Notes: a model not told the origin generated them from the sequence alone. A stretch of DNA of 64,000 bases from JAADEM01 sp965371855 (GCA_965371855.1 CBDUZZ010000006.1:33933-97932); one strand, 5' to 3'; counted from the first letter of the stretch, positions 1-9,245 are shown. Numbers and translations are program-made.

Positions 1-22
1 ATAAGGGTATAACAGCTAAATA

Positions 23-337
23 ATGAGAAAAGAACCTTTCGAAATAAAGTTTAAAGATGAACCGCAACTACTGACAATTAAGTTTTCGGGAAATCTGATA
101 ATTAATCATATTGAGGAGATTATAGTAACCGTTAAGAAAGAGGTTAATATGACAAAAAGTCTTCATATTAACATTTCTAACCCGGAGAGTATTGATGTTA
201 CTTTCATTCAGTTGGTTATTTCAATGCAAAAAACGTATTTAAAAAAAGACCTTGATTTTTCTGTATCAGCCAAAATAAAAGATGAACTAAAGCTAATTTT
301 GACTAATGCAGGTTTTAATAATTTATTTCTTAATTAA
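23..337 (+). CDS. STAS-domain protein
   Basis: A 104-residue protein made of a single STAS-like fold: alternating strands and helices, with a C-terminal helix ending in an AGFNNLF motif like the end of anti-sigma antagonist domains. Where classical antagonists have D-S-S, this protein has I-D-V-T (about residue 57), so the usual phosphorylated serine is missing. A stop codon just upstream of the ATG suggests the gene is complete. It opens the chemotaxis gene series, 24 bases before cheY, so a scaffold or switch role in the chemosensory complex is inferred. The family is reasonably sure; the partner is unknown. Confidence 0.7.
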   Translation: MRKEPFEIKFKDEPQLLTIKFSGNLIINHIEEIIVTVKKEVNMTKSLHINISNPESIDVTFIQLVISMQKTYLKKDLDFSVSAKIKDELKLILTNAGFNNLFLN

Positions 338-361
338 CATCCATACTATACATTTTAGATT

Positions 362-727
362 ATGGCAAAAACAGTTCTTATTGTTGATGACTCAGAAAGT
401 ATTCGTGAAGTAGTAAACTTTACCCTTCAGAATGAAGGATACAATGTATTAATTGGAATTGATGGCGAAGATGCCGAACAATTCCTTGACGGTCGTACTA
501 TTGATATTGTTATTACCGATTTACACATGCCAAACATTGATGGAATAGGCTTAATTAAAAAGATCAGAGAGATTGATGCGTATAAGCATATCCCGATTCT
601 TTTTCTTACCACAGAGTCACAAACAGCTAAAAAAATGGAAGCCAAACAGGCAGGTGCTACCGGGTGGATTATTAAACCTTTTGTTCCTGCTAAACTATTA
701 AGTGCAATTTCCCGGGTACTGAGATGA
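362..727 (+). CDS. cheY: CheY-like single-domain response regulator
   Basis: A 121-residue receiver domain with nothing attached. The acidic pair D9/D10, phospho-acceptor D53 (in TDLHMP), switch threonine T83 and K105 (in KPF) are all present, so it should be phosphorylated by the CheA encoded just downstream. With no output domain it would act by binding a target protein, as chemotaxis CheY does. The target in this non-flagellar-looking locus cannot be told from the sequence. Its stop overlaps the ATG of a 36-codon reading frame (ATGA). Confidence 0.92.
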   Translation: MAKTVLIVDDSESIREVVNFTLQNEGYNVLIGIDGEDAEQFLDGRTIDIVITDLHMPNIDGIGLIKKIREIDAYKHIPILFLTTESQTAKKMEAKQAGATGWIIKPFVPAKLLSAISRVLR

Positions 728-834
728 TTGAAGAAATCAGAAATTCATTTAATGAAGAAGCATTGAATAACCGAGGAATAATTCAAGTGAAAAAACTTTA
801 TCTTGAATTAAAAAGCCGTTTCCATGTGATGTAA
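724..834 (+). CDS. Possible 36-residue small protein, coupled to cheY
   Basis: An ATG overlaps the cheY stop codon as ATGA and opens a 36-codon frame ending in TAA at 834, 23 bases before cheA. The predicted peptide is mixed charged/hydrophobic, rich in Glu, Asn and Lys, with no signal peptide or membrane segment. It resembles no family I recognise. The overlapping start and the way it fills the cheY-cheA gap favour translation by coupling, but a frame this short can occur by chance. Confidence 0.35.
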   Translation: MIEEIRNSFNEEALNNRGIIQVKKLYLELKSRFHVM

Positions 835-857
835 ACCAATAAAATGTTGATAAATTT

Positions 858-2891
858 ATGATTGATAAATTTAAGGTGAAATTTGTTGAAGAGGCCCAAG
901 ACAACGTAAGGGATTTAGAAGAAGCCCTTTTACTTCTTGAAGAAGACCTTAGCAACCACGAAATAATTGAACGAATATTTCGTGCCATGCACTCTCTGAA
1001 GGGTGGTGGTGCAATGTTTGGCTTCAACGATTTAAGTGATTTTACCCACCACCTGGAAACAATATTCGATTTAATAAGGAACAATAAATTAAAAGCAGAC
1101 CAGGACATCATTTCTCTTACCTTTAATTCTATCGATCAAATTAAATATCTTCTTAGTACCGGCAACCTGGAAACTGATGAAGATATTAAAGATCAAAATG
1201 AACTTATAAAAAATATTAAAAGATATACTTCATCCTCAACAGACCAAAAACCTGTTAAAAAGGTAACTTCTGATAATGAAGTAATAAATGATGGATCAAA
1301 AACATATTTAATAACCATTTTACCAAATGAGGAAATATTAAGGAATGGAACAAACCCACTTTTCCTTTTAGACGATCTGCATGCTTTTGGTGATGCTGTT
1401 ACTATAGCATTCACTAATAATTTACCTGATTTTACGGAACTTAGTCCAATAAAAAATTATTGTTCCTGGCAGGTAATTCTTAATACCAACGAATCATTAA
1501 ATGAGATAAAAGATGTTTTTATTTTTGTTGAAGATGAATGCACAACTGAGATTACTGAGATTTCAACAAATAATGTTCTTGCACATCCAAAACTAAAAGA
1601 GCTTATTGAAGCATCTAAAACAGAACAAAAACCATTAGAAAAAGAGGATATTTTAAAACTTGACTTTGAAAACCAAAAAGAGACAAGGACCTCAATAAAA
1701 AAGAAGAACCTTTTTAAAGATCATAAAATATCGAGCATAAGAGTTGCGTCAACCAAAATTGACGATTTAGTAAATCTAGTAAGTGAGATGGTAACTATAC
1801 AGGCTCAACTTTCATTGTATGCAGAAAATAGTGGCGAACCATCAATTGTAGCATTAGCAGAAAATATTCAAAAAATATCACGTCAGCTTAGAGACAACGC
1901 TTTTGAAATAAGCCTTATTCCTCTACAAAACGAGTTAATGCGTTTTCAACGTTTAGTGAGAGATTTGTCTAAAGAGATGAAAAAAGAGGTTGATTTCATT
2001 ATTGAAGGTGGTGATATTGAGCTCGACAAGAATATTATAGAAAATCTCACAGACCCGCTTCTTCACATTATACGTAATTCTGTTGATCATGGAATTGAAT
2101 CTCCTGAAGAGCGTATAAAACAAGGGAAATCACCTAAAGGAACTATTGTTTTTAAGGCATACTATTCGGGAGCCAATGTTATAATAAAAATTCAGGACGA
2201 TGGGCAGGGCATTGATACTGAAGTCATAAAACAAAAAGCTATTGAAAAAGGTCTTATCGATAAAGGTACTGAACTTACAAAAAAAGAAATTTTAGATTTG
2301 GTGTTTTTGAGTGGCTTTACAACTCGTACTGAAGTTTCCGGCATTTCAGGCAGAGGTGTTGGTATGGATGTAGTAAAACGAAAAATTAATGGCATCAGAG
2401 GTGATGTATCCATTGAATCAGAAATAGGACATGGAACAATTTTAACATTGGAGTTGCCGCTTACTCTTTCTATTATTGATGGCTTATTAGTGCAGGTGGC
2501 ACAAAATCAATATGTTATTCCCATTTCAAATATAGAGAAAATCTACTCTGTCAGTGATATTGTTATAGGACAATCATTTAACAAGGTTGTTATAATTGAT
2601 GATGATCAGTATTCCTATATTGATTTAAGGGAAGTATTCGAAGAGAAAGATATGATACAGAGCGACAGTCAGCTTATTATGGTAAAATATGAGGACAAGA
2701 AAATAGGAATAATTGTAGATCATGTTATTGGAGAATATCAAACAGTAGTTAAACCTCTTGGTAGATTCCTGAAAAAACAGGAAAATTTATCCGGTGCTTC
2801 TATTATGGGAGATGGAACTATTTCATTTGTAATTGATACCAACCGGTTAATTTATTATAACGATATACATAAATATAAAACCATAAAGTAG
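858..2891 (+). CDS. cheA: Chemotaxis histidine kinase CheA
   Basis: A 677-residue CheA. An N-terminal Hpt domain (about 1-105) has the phospho-accepting H45 in AMHSLKGG. Next come a variable linker (about 110-285), a dimerisation helix pair (about 290-345), the HATPase domain (about 350-535) and a C-terminal CheW-like regulatory domain (about 540-670). The ATPase domain has IIRNSVDHG (N box), DDGQGID (G1) and GRGVGMDVV (G2). All key residues are present, so an active kinase is expected, phosphorylating CheY, CheB and possibly other receivers. I recognise no typical CheY-binding P2 domain in the linker. The two CheW genes follow at 7 and 11 bases. Confidence 0.95.
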   Translation: MIDKFKVKFVEEAQDNVRDLEEALLLLEEDLSNHEIIERIFRAMHSLKGGGAMFGFNDLSDFTHHLETIFDLIRNNKLKADQDIISLTFNSIDQIKYLLSTGNLETDEDIKDQNELIKNIKRYTSSSTDQKPVKKVTSDNEVINDGSKTYLITILPNEEILRNGTNPLFLLDDLHAFGDAVTIAFTNNLPDFTELSPIKNYCSWQVILNTNESLNEIKDVFIFVEDECTTEITEISTNNVLAHPKLKELIEASKTEQKPLEKEDILKLDFENQKETRTSIKKKNLFKDHKISSIRVASTKIDDLVNLVSEMVTIQAQLSLYAENSGEPSIVALAENIQKISRQLRDNAFEISLIPLQNELMRFQRLVRDLSKEMKKEVDFIIEGGDIELDKNIIENLTDPLLHIIRNSVDHGIESPEERIKQGKSPKGTIVFKAYYSGANVIIKIQDDGQGIDTEVIKQKAIEKGLIDKGTELTKKEILDLVFLSGFTTRTEVSGISGRGVGMDVVKRKINGIRGDVSIESEIGHGTILTLELPLTLSIIDGLLVQVAQNQYVIPISNIEKIYSVSDIVIGQSFNKVVIIDDDQYSYIDLREVFEEKDMIQSDSQLIMVKYEDKKIGIIVDHVIGEYQTVVKPLGRFLKKQENLSGASIMGDGTISFVIDTNRLIYYNDIHKYKTIK

Positions 2892-2898
2892 ATTATCC

Positions 2899-3360
2899 AT
2901 GATGATAGAGAAACAATTAACCTCAGTATTATCGTTCTTCATAAAGGAGGAATTGTTTGCCATTGATACTGATGCTGTACAAAACATTCTGGAATTAAGG
3001 AGAATCACAAATATTCCTAATACAAAAGATTATTTTGAGGGAGTAATAAACCTTCATGGTAAAATAATTCCGGTTGTTGACCTTCGAAAGATTATGGGAA
3101 TTGACAACCCTGAAAATAATAAGGATACAGTTATAATCGTTCTCTCAATCAACGAACAAGCTGATTCCTTTATAGGAATGATAGTTAATGAGGTAAAAGA
3201 AGTATTTACTTTAAATAAAGAGGATACTTTACAGGAAACTATTACAGGCACAAATAAAAATACGTTAATAAATGTCTCATTTATTGGAACATTAAGAGTG
3301 GATAAAACATTCATTCATATAATTAACCTGGATGAATTGATGTTAGAAATTGAAGATTAA
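2899..3360 (+). CDS. cheW: CheW coupling protein 1
   Basis: A 153-residue CheW-domain protein that would link CheA to receptors. It has the typical order of the family: a start near F-x-I-x-x-x-x-V (EELFAIDTDAVQNI), the central GVINLHGKIIPVVDLR segment and a late IGMIVNEVKEV strand. It lies between cheA and a second cheW in an evident operon. No methyl-accepting receptor gene is present nearby, so the receptor it serves is either elsewhere or of an unusual type. Confidence 0.92.
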   Translation: MMIEKQLTSVLSFFIKEELFAIDTDAVQNILELRRITNIPNTKDYFEGVINLHGKIIPVVDLRKIMGIDNPENNKDTVIIVLSINEQADSFIGMIVNEVKEVFTLNKEDTLQETITGTNKNTLINVSFIGTLRVDKTFIHIINLDELMLEIED

Positions 3361-3371
3361 ACTATAAACTA

Positions 3372-3854
3372 ATGAATCAAAGTACTAACTCATATCTCAC
3401 ATTTAAAGTAAATGATAATACTTTTGGCATTCATGTAGAAAAGGTTGTTGAGATTAAGGAGTACTCTGAACCCAAAAGTATTCCGGAATCATTACCTTTT
3501 GTAACAGGAATTATTGAATACCTGGATGAGGTAATCCCACTGATCGACACTGCTGTTAAATTTAATTTAGGTGAAATAACTATTGCACCACAAACTTGTA
3601 TTATAATACTTGAAATTATTAACGAACAGAAAAATTCCACATCAAAAGTTGCTATTATCGTTGATGCTGTATCTGATGTTTTTGAAACCGATCCAAAACA
3701 GATTAAAGCTTTGGAAAACGATTATAAACCAAAATACATTTCGTCTACATACAAATTGAACGATACTCTTGCTATGATTCTTGATTCTAATAAAATATTT
3801 TCTGAAAAAGATATTATTGCGTTGGATAAAATTATTGAAAAGATAAAGAAATAA
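3372..3854 (+). CDS. cheW: CheW coupling protein 2
   Basis: A second CheW-domain protein (160 residues), clearly divergent from the first. It has TFGIHVEKVVEIKEY near the start, the VTGIIEYLDEVIPLID core strand in place of the usual G-x-x-N-L-R-G, and VAIIVDAVSDVFE. The IEYLDE segment lacks the Arg of the canonical NLRG motif, so its receptor or CheA contact may differ from that of the first copy. It starts 11 bases after the first cheW and ends 2 bases before cheR. Two different CheW proteins could let CheA read two classes of input. Confidence 0.88.
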   Translation: MNQSTNSYLTFKVNDNTFGIHVEKVVEIKEYSEPKSIPESLPFVTGIIEYLDEVIPLIDTAVKFNLGEITIAPQTCIIILEIINEQKNSTSKVAIIVDAVSDVFETDPKQIKALENDYKPKYISSTYKLNDTLAMILDSNKIFSEKDIIALDKIIEKIKK

Positions 3855-3856
3855 AC

Positions 3857-4738
3857 ATGTTTCAAGAGAACGAACAGAAGCCGGTAATTAATAAGGACTT
3901 GAATATATTCAAGGAAGAGCTGTCTGAAAAAGATTTTCAGGTATTCAGCTCTTTTATCTATTCACAGTACGGAATTAAGATGCCTCCTGTAAAACGAATA
4001 ATGCTACAGGGAAGGTTACTGAAACGTATTCGTGAATTAAACATGAATTCATATTCCGATTATAAAGATTACTTTTTCAGCAAGGAAGGACAACAAAAAG
4101 AGATTTTCAATTTCTTGAATGTAGTCACAACTAATAAAACTGATTTTTTCAGAGAACCGGTACACTTTAATTTTCTTTTAGATGTTATTTTACCTCAGCA
4201 TGCAGAACAAAACTCCAACTCGTTTTTTAAAGTATGGAGTGCCGGGTGTTCAAGTGGTGAAGAACCTTATACCATTTCGATAATTTTAAATGAGTTTAAA
4301 ACCTTGCATCCAAATTTTAACTTTTCAATTCAGGGAACTGACATATCGCATAATGTCCTTAATAAGGCGGCTGGTGGTATTTATGCTGCCAATAAAGTTG
4401 AACTTATGCCACTTGATTACAAAAAGAAATACTTTCTGAAAAGCAAAGATCAGGGAACCCCTACAGTAAGAGTTAATCCGGTATTGCAAAAAAACTTAAC
4501 GCTAAAATATGTCAACCTGATAAATAATGCTTATGACGTTCAGGAGTCATTTGATGTGATTTATTGTCGTAATGTATTAATATATTTCGACAGAGACACA
4601 CAGGAGAAGGTAATAACTAAATTATCCCATTTTCTTAAGCCGGGGGGGTATTTCTTTATTGGGCATTCCGAATCATTATCAGGAATGAATGTTCCATTAG
4701 AACATATTAAACCAACAATTTTTCAAAAATTAGTTTAA
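3857..4738 (+). CDS. cheR: Chemoreceptor methyltransferase CheR
   Basis: A 293-residue CheR that would methylate receptor glutamates using S-adenosylmethionine. The N-terminal helical domain ends in NVVTTNKTDFFRE, the usual family signature. The catalytic domain has the SAM loop SAGCSSGEEPY, an acidic strand QGTDIS and the VIYCRNVLIYF motif. All are intact, so it should be active. This is the best preserved of three CheR-type genes in the window and sits 2 bases after cheW. The gene has an uninterrupted frame with an ATG start. Confidence 0.93.
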   Translation: MFQENEQKPVINKDLNIFKEELSEKDFQVFSSFIYSQYGIKMPPVKRIMLQGRLLKRIRELNMNSYSDYKDYFFSKEGQQKEIFNFLNVVTTNKTDFFREPVHFNFLLDVILPQHAEQNSNSFFKVWSAGCSSGEEPYTISIILNEFKTLHPNFNFSIQGTDISHNVLNKAAGGIYAANKVELMPLDYKKKYFLKSKDQGTPTVRVNPVLQKNLTLKYVNLINNAYDVQESFDVIYCRNVLIYFDRDTQEKVITKLSHFLKPGGYFFIGHSESLSGMNVPLEHIKPTIFQKLV

Positions 4739-4765
4739 AATTAAAATATTTAATATTTCAATATC

Positions 4766-5665
4766 ATGAGTAATTTATCTGACATACAACTTTTGAAAGA
4801 GCTGAGACACAGGCTTGACGAATCAAAAAAAGCTAAAACAGAGTTGCAGGAGCTTTCAAAGGATTATCAGGAAGTAACAAGAAAATTAAGTGAATCGGAA
4901 TCTTTAAAAAGCCATTTCATTTCAAATATTTCTAACGAAATTGTTAATCCGTTTACCTCAATACTAGGGCTTTCAAAAACAATTCTATCAGTTCAAAAAA
5001 ATGACTGGAAGAAAGTAGTTTCTATGGTAGCTCTAATACACAGTGAAGCTTTTAACCTTGATTTCCAACTGAAGAACATTTTCGTTGCAGCCAAAATTGA
5101 GGCCGGGGAAATTGCTCCAAATATTACAAAAGTCAATATTAAAAGTTTAGTTCAGAATGTGATTGATTCTTTTAACATTATATCACGAAAAATGGGCATC
5201 TCCATTAATTTGCAATATGATATTGATTACGGATTTGGTAAAAACTTGTATTTTAAAACTGATTCTGAAAAGTTAAGGTTAATTTTGAGTAACCTAATTA
5301 ATAATGCACTAAAGTATAGCTATAAAGATAGTGATGTAATTCTAAAAGTAAATATTGAAGATGATATATTAGAAATCTCTGTTCAGGATTTCGGCACAGG
5401 TATTTCAGAAAAGAATCAAAAAATTATTTTTGAACGATTTAAAAGACTTGATTCAGGCATTAACTCTATTAACCGTGGCCATGGTTTAGGATTGTCAATT
5501 ACAAAATCGTTGCTTGATGTCGTTGGTGGAAGCATATCAATAGACAGTAAGAAAGGTGAAGGCTCAACCTTTTCAATAAATTTACCTGAAGCAAAAAATA
5601 TTATTGAAGGGTTTAGCGGAGAAGGAAATGACATCTTTTTTGATGACGATGACGAGATCTTTTAG
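4766..5665 (+). CDS. Sensor-kinase-like ATPase without the phospho-accepting histidine
   Basis: A 299-residue cytosolic protein: an N-terminal coiled coil (about 5-50), a HisKA-like helix pair (about 48-115) and a HATPase_c domain (about 135-275). The ATPase motifs are complete: NLINNALKYS (N box), DFGTGI (G1) and GHGLGLSI (G2). In the H box, S-H-E becomes S-N57-E (codon AAC at 4934-4936), so the canonical autophosphorylation site is lost. The acidic tail (GNDIFFDDDDEIF) is unusual. It sits between cheR and cheD, so it may be a regulatory ATPase of the chemosensory complex or phosphorylate another site. Confidence 0.85.
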   Translation: MSNLSDIQLLKELRHRLDESKKAKTELQELSKDYQEVTRKLSESESLKSHFISNISNEIVNPFTSILGLSKTILSVQKNDWKKVVSMVALIHSEAFNLDFQLKNIFVAAKIEAGEIAPNITKVNIKSLVQNVIDSFNIISRKMGISINLQYDIDYGFGKNLYFKTDSEKLRLILSNLINNALKYSYKDSDVILKVNIEDDILEISVQDFGTGISEKNQKIIFERFKRLDSGINSINRGHGLGLSITKSLLDVVGGSISIDSKKGEGSTFSINLPEAKNIIEGFSGEGNDIFFDDDDEIF

Positions 5666-5676
5666 AGATTAATTAA

Positions 5677-6153
5677 ATGACTAAAAATTATTTACAATAC
5701 TTTTTATACCCTTCATCTCTTTTTGTAAGTAAAGAACCTTATGTTGTTAAAACAATACTTGGCTCTTGCGTAGCAATATGTATATGGGATAAACACCTTA
5801 AAATAGGTGGAATGAACCATTATATGCTACCTAACTGGAACGGAAATGATCTGGCTTCACCAAAATATGGTAATATTGCCATTGATAAGCTTATTGGTAA
5901 GCTTATAGCATCAGGAAGCAAAAAAGAAGATCTTATTGCAAAAATTTTTGGCGGCGGTGATATGCTTGAAGGAAAACAAGGAAACAGCTATTTAATTGGA
6001 GAGCGTAATATCCGAGTTGCAAGAATATTGCTGGAAGAAAAAGATATCCCGATTGTTGCATCAAGCACAGGCGGGAAAAGAGGTAGAAAAATACTATTCT
6101 TTACCGATTCAGGGGAAGTAAGACATAAATTATTAGAGAAGAAGGTGTATTAA
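5677..6153 (+). CDS. cheD: Chemoreceptor glutamine deamidase CheD
   Basis: A 158-residue CheD. The family's catalytic Cys and His are visible as C31 in TILGSCVAI and H48 in GGMNHYMLP; the late FGGGDML segment is also typical. CheD enzymes deamidate Gln to Glu on chemoreceptors. Its presence with CheR and CheB implies that a methylated, deamidated receptor must exist, although none is encoded here. It starts 11 bases after the kinase-like gene and is followed by cheB after a 41-base gap. Confidence 0.92.
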   Translation: MTKNYLQYFLYPSSLFVSKEPYVVKTILGSCVAICIWDKHLKIGGMNHYMLPNWNGNDLASPKYGNIAIDKLIGKLIASGSKKEDLIAKIFGGGDMLEGKQGNSYLIGERNIRVARILLEEKDIPIVASSTGGKRGRKILFFTDSGEVRHKLLEKKVY

Positions 6154-6194
6154 TAGAAAGTTTTTACTAACTTATCCATTCGAAAAACAAGATA

Positions 6195-7274
6195 ATGAAA
6201 GATAAGATTAGGGTTCTGGTAGTTGATGATTCAGCAGTTGTACGACAAAGTTTGTCTTCCATTCTGGAGTCAGACCCTGCTATATCAGTTATCGGGACAG
6301 CGGCGGATCCTATTATTGCTGTAAAAAAAATCATGAAAGAGATTCCTGATGTGATTACTCTTGATATTGAGATGCCCAGAATGGATGGATTAACTTTCTT
6401 ACGAAAGATAATGTCTCAGCACCCCATTCCTGTTGTTGTTATATCTTCTCTTACCACAGCCGGTACAGAAGTAGCAATGAAAGCTCTGGAATATGGAGCT
6501 AGTGAGATTATTGGCAAGCCTGCTATGAATGCAGCACAATTTTTTAATGAATCAAAAATACTATTGTGTGATGCCGTTAAAGCAGCCTCTAAGGCTAAAC
6601 TGAAAAGAAAAACAATAGTTGTTTCATCTAAGACTGTTGTACAGCCAAAATATTCAGCCGATGTAATAATTGAAAAAGCGTCTGCATATAAACGAATAAT
6701 AAACACCGATAAGATTATCGTGCTTGGTGCCTCAACAGGAGGTACTGAGGCTATTCGTCATTTCCTGGCTCAAATGCCGGAAAAGTCACCCGGAATTGCC
6801 ATTGTACAACACATGCCTGAAGGGTTTACAAAATCTTTTGCAAACAGCCTGAACAATATTTGCAAACTCGAAGTTAAAGAAGCTGAAAATGGTGATAGAC
6901 TCTATCAGGGAAGAGTACTTGTGGCTCCCGGAAATAAACATATGTTACTCAAAAGGGATGGCAAAGAGTATAGTGTGGAAGTTAAACAAGGTCCTTTAGT
7001 AAACAGACATCGTCCTTCTGTTGATGTATTATTCCGTTCTGCTGCCAGGTATTCCGGAAGAAATGCCCTCGGAATATTACTTACAGGGATGGGTAATGAC
7101 GGAGCAAAAGGGCTTCTCGAATTAAAAGAGAATGAAGCTCACACCATTGCTCAGGATGAACACAGTTCAGTGGTTTTTGGAATGCCTAAGGAAGCAATTA
7201 AGCTGGATGCTGCTGATAAAATACTCCCCCTTGATAAAATTGCTCCATACATTATCTCCAATTTGAACAAGTAA
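6195..7274 (+). CDS. cheB: Chemoreceptor methylesterase/deamidase CheB
   Basis: A 359-residue two-domain CheB: an N-terminal receiver (about 5-120; D11/D12, phospho-acceptor D57 in TLDIEMP), a linker (about 125-170) and the methylesterase domain (about 172-355). The catalytic triad is S180 (GASTGG), H206 (VQHMPEG) and D302 (GMGNDGA). It should remove methyl groups from receptor glutamates when phosphorylated by CheA. It closes the first chemosensory block; a gap of about 100 bases with a short duplication follows. Confidence 0.95.
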   Translation: MKDKIRVLVVDDSAVVRQSLSSILESDPAISVIGTAADPIIAVKKIMKEIPDVITLDIEMPRMDGLTFLRKIMSQHPIPVVVISSLTTAGTEVAMKALEYGASEIIGKPAMNAAQFFNESKILLCDAVKAASKAKLKRKTIVVSSKTVVQPKYSADVIIEKASAYKRIINTDKIIVLGASTGGTEAIRHFLAQMPEKSPGIAIVQHMPEGFTKSFANSLNNICKLEVKEAENGDRLYQGRVLVAPGNKHMLLKRDGKEYSVEVKQGPLVNRHRPSVDVLFRSAARYSGRNALGILLTGMGNDGAKGLLELKENEAHTIAQDEHSSVVFGMPKEAIKLDAADKILPLDKIAPYIISNLNK

Positions 7275-7299
7275 TCCTCCCTCAATCCAAACCTTAATT

Positions 7300-7329
7300 A
7301 ATTTGTGACGTATAAATTTGTGACGTATA
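7300..7329 (+). repeat. Perfect 15-bp tandem duplication with a promoter-like box
   Basis: The 15-base unit AATTTGTGACGTATA occurs twice, head to tail (7300-7314 and 7315-7329), between cheB and the next gene. The junction creates TAAATTTG (7313-7320), which fits the Bacteroidota -7 consensus TAnnTTTG. This makes a promoter for the second half of the locus possible. No well-placed -33 TTTG is seen, so this remains a weak call. Confidence 0.5.
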
Positions 7330-7373
7330 AGATTGCAAATTATTTCTGCATTTACTGAATTATTATATTGACT

Positions 7374-9242
7374 ATGAAAAAAGTTAAATCAAAAGCTATT
7401 CAGAAAATATATATTTTGAGAGGCTTTATTTTTGGACTGATAATACTTTTATTTACAGCTTTGTTAAGTTTAAACTCAATAAAGTTTTATGATAATCCTA
7501 TTGCCATTTTAACAGATATACCGGGATTGTGGATTATTGTTTTTCTACCTTTCCTTACTGCTATTACCGGATATTTCATCGCCAAAAGGTTATCCAATAC
7601 ATTAAATAAACAGAACAAACAACTCAAAAAAGAGTCTAATCGTTCTAATATGATTTTATCCTTTATTGATAATCTTCGGCAAGGCAACCTGGAAAGTCCG
7701 ATACCCTTAAATCAAAAAAAAGATCAGTTAGGAAAATCATTGCAACGCCTCAAAGATTATCTGATTAAGAATAGAGAGGACGAAAATCAGCGCCGGATTG
7801 AAGAAGAACAACGCACATGGGTTACTAATGGGCTTGCCCAATTTGGTGAACTGTTGCGTAATAACACCAATAACCTTGAAGACCTTGCTTATAGTATTAT
7901 CCGGTATCTGATAAGTTATGTAAATATCAACCAAGCCGGTTTTTTCCTTGCGAACACACCAAAAAGTGGAGACCCATTTTTCGAACTTATAGCTTGTATA
8001 GCCTATGACCGGAAAAAGTTTACCAATAAAATTGTGCAATGGGAAGAAGGATTGATTGGGAGGTGTGCCCTGGAAAAGGAAACCATACGCTTAACCGATG
8101 TCCCCAATGAATACCTTAACATTACTTCCGGTTTAGGGAATGCAAACCCTTCAAATATTCTAATTGTCCCACTCAAAAACAATGATAAGATATTTGGTGT
8201 TATTGAACTGGCCTCCTTCCATAAACTAATGGAATTTGAGATAAAATTCATTGAAAAAATAGCCGAAAGTATTGGAGCTACTATCTCATCTGTTCAAGTA
8301 AGTATTCAAACCAATAAGCTATTAAAAGAGACACAAAACCAAGCTGAAAAGATGGCCCAGCAGGAAGAAGAACTTCGTCAAAACCTGGAAGAGATGCAGG
8401 CTACTCAGGAGGAAAGTGACAGAAGGGAAATTGAGATGAAAGGTATCTTAGAAGCGATTGATCATTCTGCCATTAGTTCTGAATTTGAAACAGACGGGAC
8501 TTTAATCTCAGTCAATCATAACTTCCTTGATGCGTTCAAATACAATATAGAGGAGATAGAGAACCAAAATGTCAAAGTATTCTTTTTTAAGGATGATATA
8601 TCCGAGATGGATAAAATTCTTACAGACCTGAAAAATGGTGAAAACTTTAAAGGCAGGGTACGACGTAGAACTAAAATGGGTGATGCAATTTACTTGCTTA
8701 CAACGCTAACTCCGGTGATGGGTAATGATGGTGAAATAGTAAAAATACTAAGCCTCGATTATGATATTACCGAACAGGTGAAAATGGAAGAGGCACTGAA
8801 GAATAGTAAAGATGAACTTGGGATTATGCTTGAAAAAGCCAGAAACGAGGTGAAGGAGCAATTCAAAGAAATTGAAGCTGTTAAAATCAGAAATGAAAAA
8901 ACCCTTGAAGGAGCGCTTGATGCTATAATTACGACTAACAAAGAGGGAGTTGTTGAATTTTTTAATGTTGCTGCTGAAAAACTGTTTGGATATGACCGCC
9001 AGGAAGTTTTAGATAAACAAGTTGCTCTGTTGTTTAGTAAAGACACATCTAAAAATAATGAATTTGTTTCTGCATTTACTTCTCCTGACAAAGAAAAAAT
9101 TGTTGGTGAAAGACGAGAGGTTCCCATTTTAACCAAATTTGGTGAAGAGATACCCGTTCTGTTTTTGCTGTCAGAAGCTAAAGTTGGTGATGATCATTCT
9201 TATACAGCTTTTATCCAGAATGTTGAAGTTGAACTGTTTTGA
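7374..9242 (+). CDS. Membrane GAF/PAS sensor protein with coiled coils
   Basis: A 622-residue protein read from ATG 7374; an in-frame TTG lies 6 bases upstream. Two N-terminal membrane helices (about 15-37 and 48-70) are separated by only a short loop, so there is no periplasmic sensing domain. A HAMP-like stretch follows, then a GAF domain (about 150-310), a coiled coil with EEELRQNLEEMQATQEE, a PAS domain (about 365-480), a second coiled coil and a C-terminal PAS (about 510-620). There is no kinase, cyclase or classical MCP hairpin. With CheR genes directly downstream, it is a candidate atypical receptor of the array (inference). Confidence 0.8.
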   Translation: MKKVKSKAIQKIYILRGFIFGLIILLFTALLSLNSIKFYDNPIAILTDIPGLWIIVFLPFLTAITGYFIAKRLSNTLNKQNKQLKKESNRSNMILSFIDNLRQGNLESPIPLNQKKDQLGKSLQRLKDYLIKNREDENQRRIEEEQRTWVTNGLAQFGELLRNNTNNLEDLAYSIIRYLISYVNINQAGFFLANTPKSGDPFFELIACIAYDRKKFTNKIVQWEEGLIGRCALEKETIRLTDVPNEYLNITSGLGNANPSNILIVPLKNNDKIFGVIELASFHKLMEFEIKFIEKIAESIGATISSVQVSIQTNKLLKETQNQAEKMAQQEEELRQNLEEMQATQEESDRREIEMKGILEAIDHSAISSEFETDGTLISVNHNFLDAFKYNIEEIENQNVKVFFFKDDISEMDKILTDLKNGENFKGRVRRRTKMGDAIYLLTTLTPVMGNDGEIVKILSLDYDITEQVKMEEALKNSKDELGIMLEKARNEVKEQFKEIEAVKIRNEKTLEGALDAIITTNKEGVVEFFNVAAEKLFGYDRQEVLDKQVALLFSKDTSKNNEFVSAFTSPDKEKIVGERREVPILTKFGEEIPVLFLLSEAKVGDDHSYTAFIQNVEVELF

Positions 9243-9245
9243 TTA

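Noticed and set aside
7374..9242. Calling the GAF/PAS protein a classical methyl-accepting chemotaxis protein
   Set aside because: The long antiparallel MCP signalling hairpin with its conserved tip is not visible; only Glu/Gln-rich coiled coils are. It was kept as a candidate atypical receptor.
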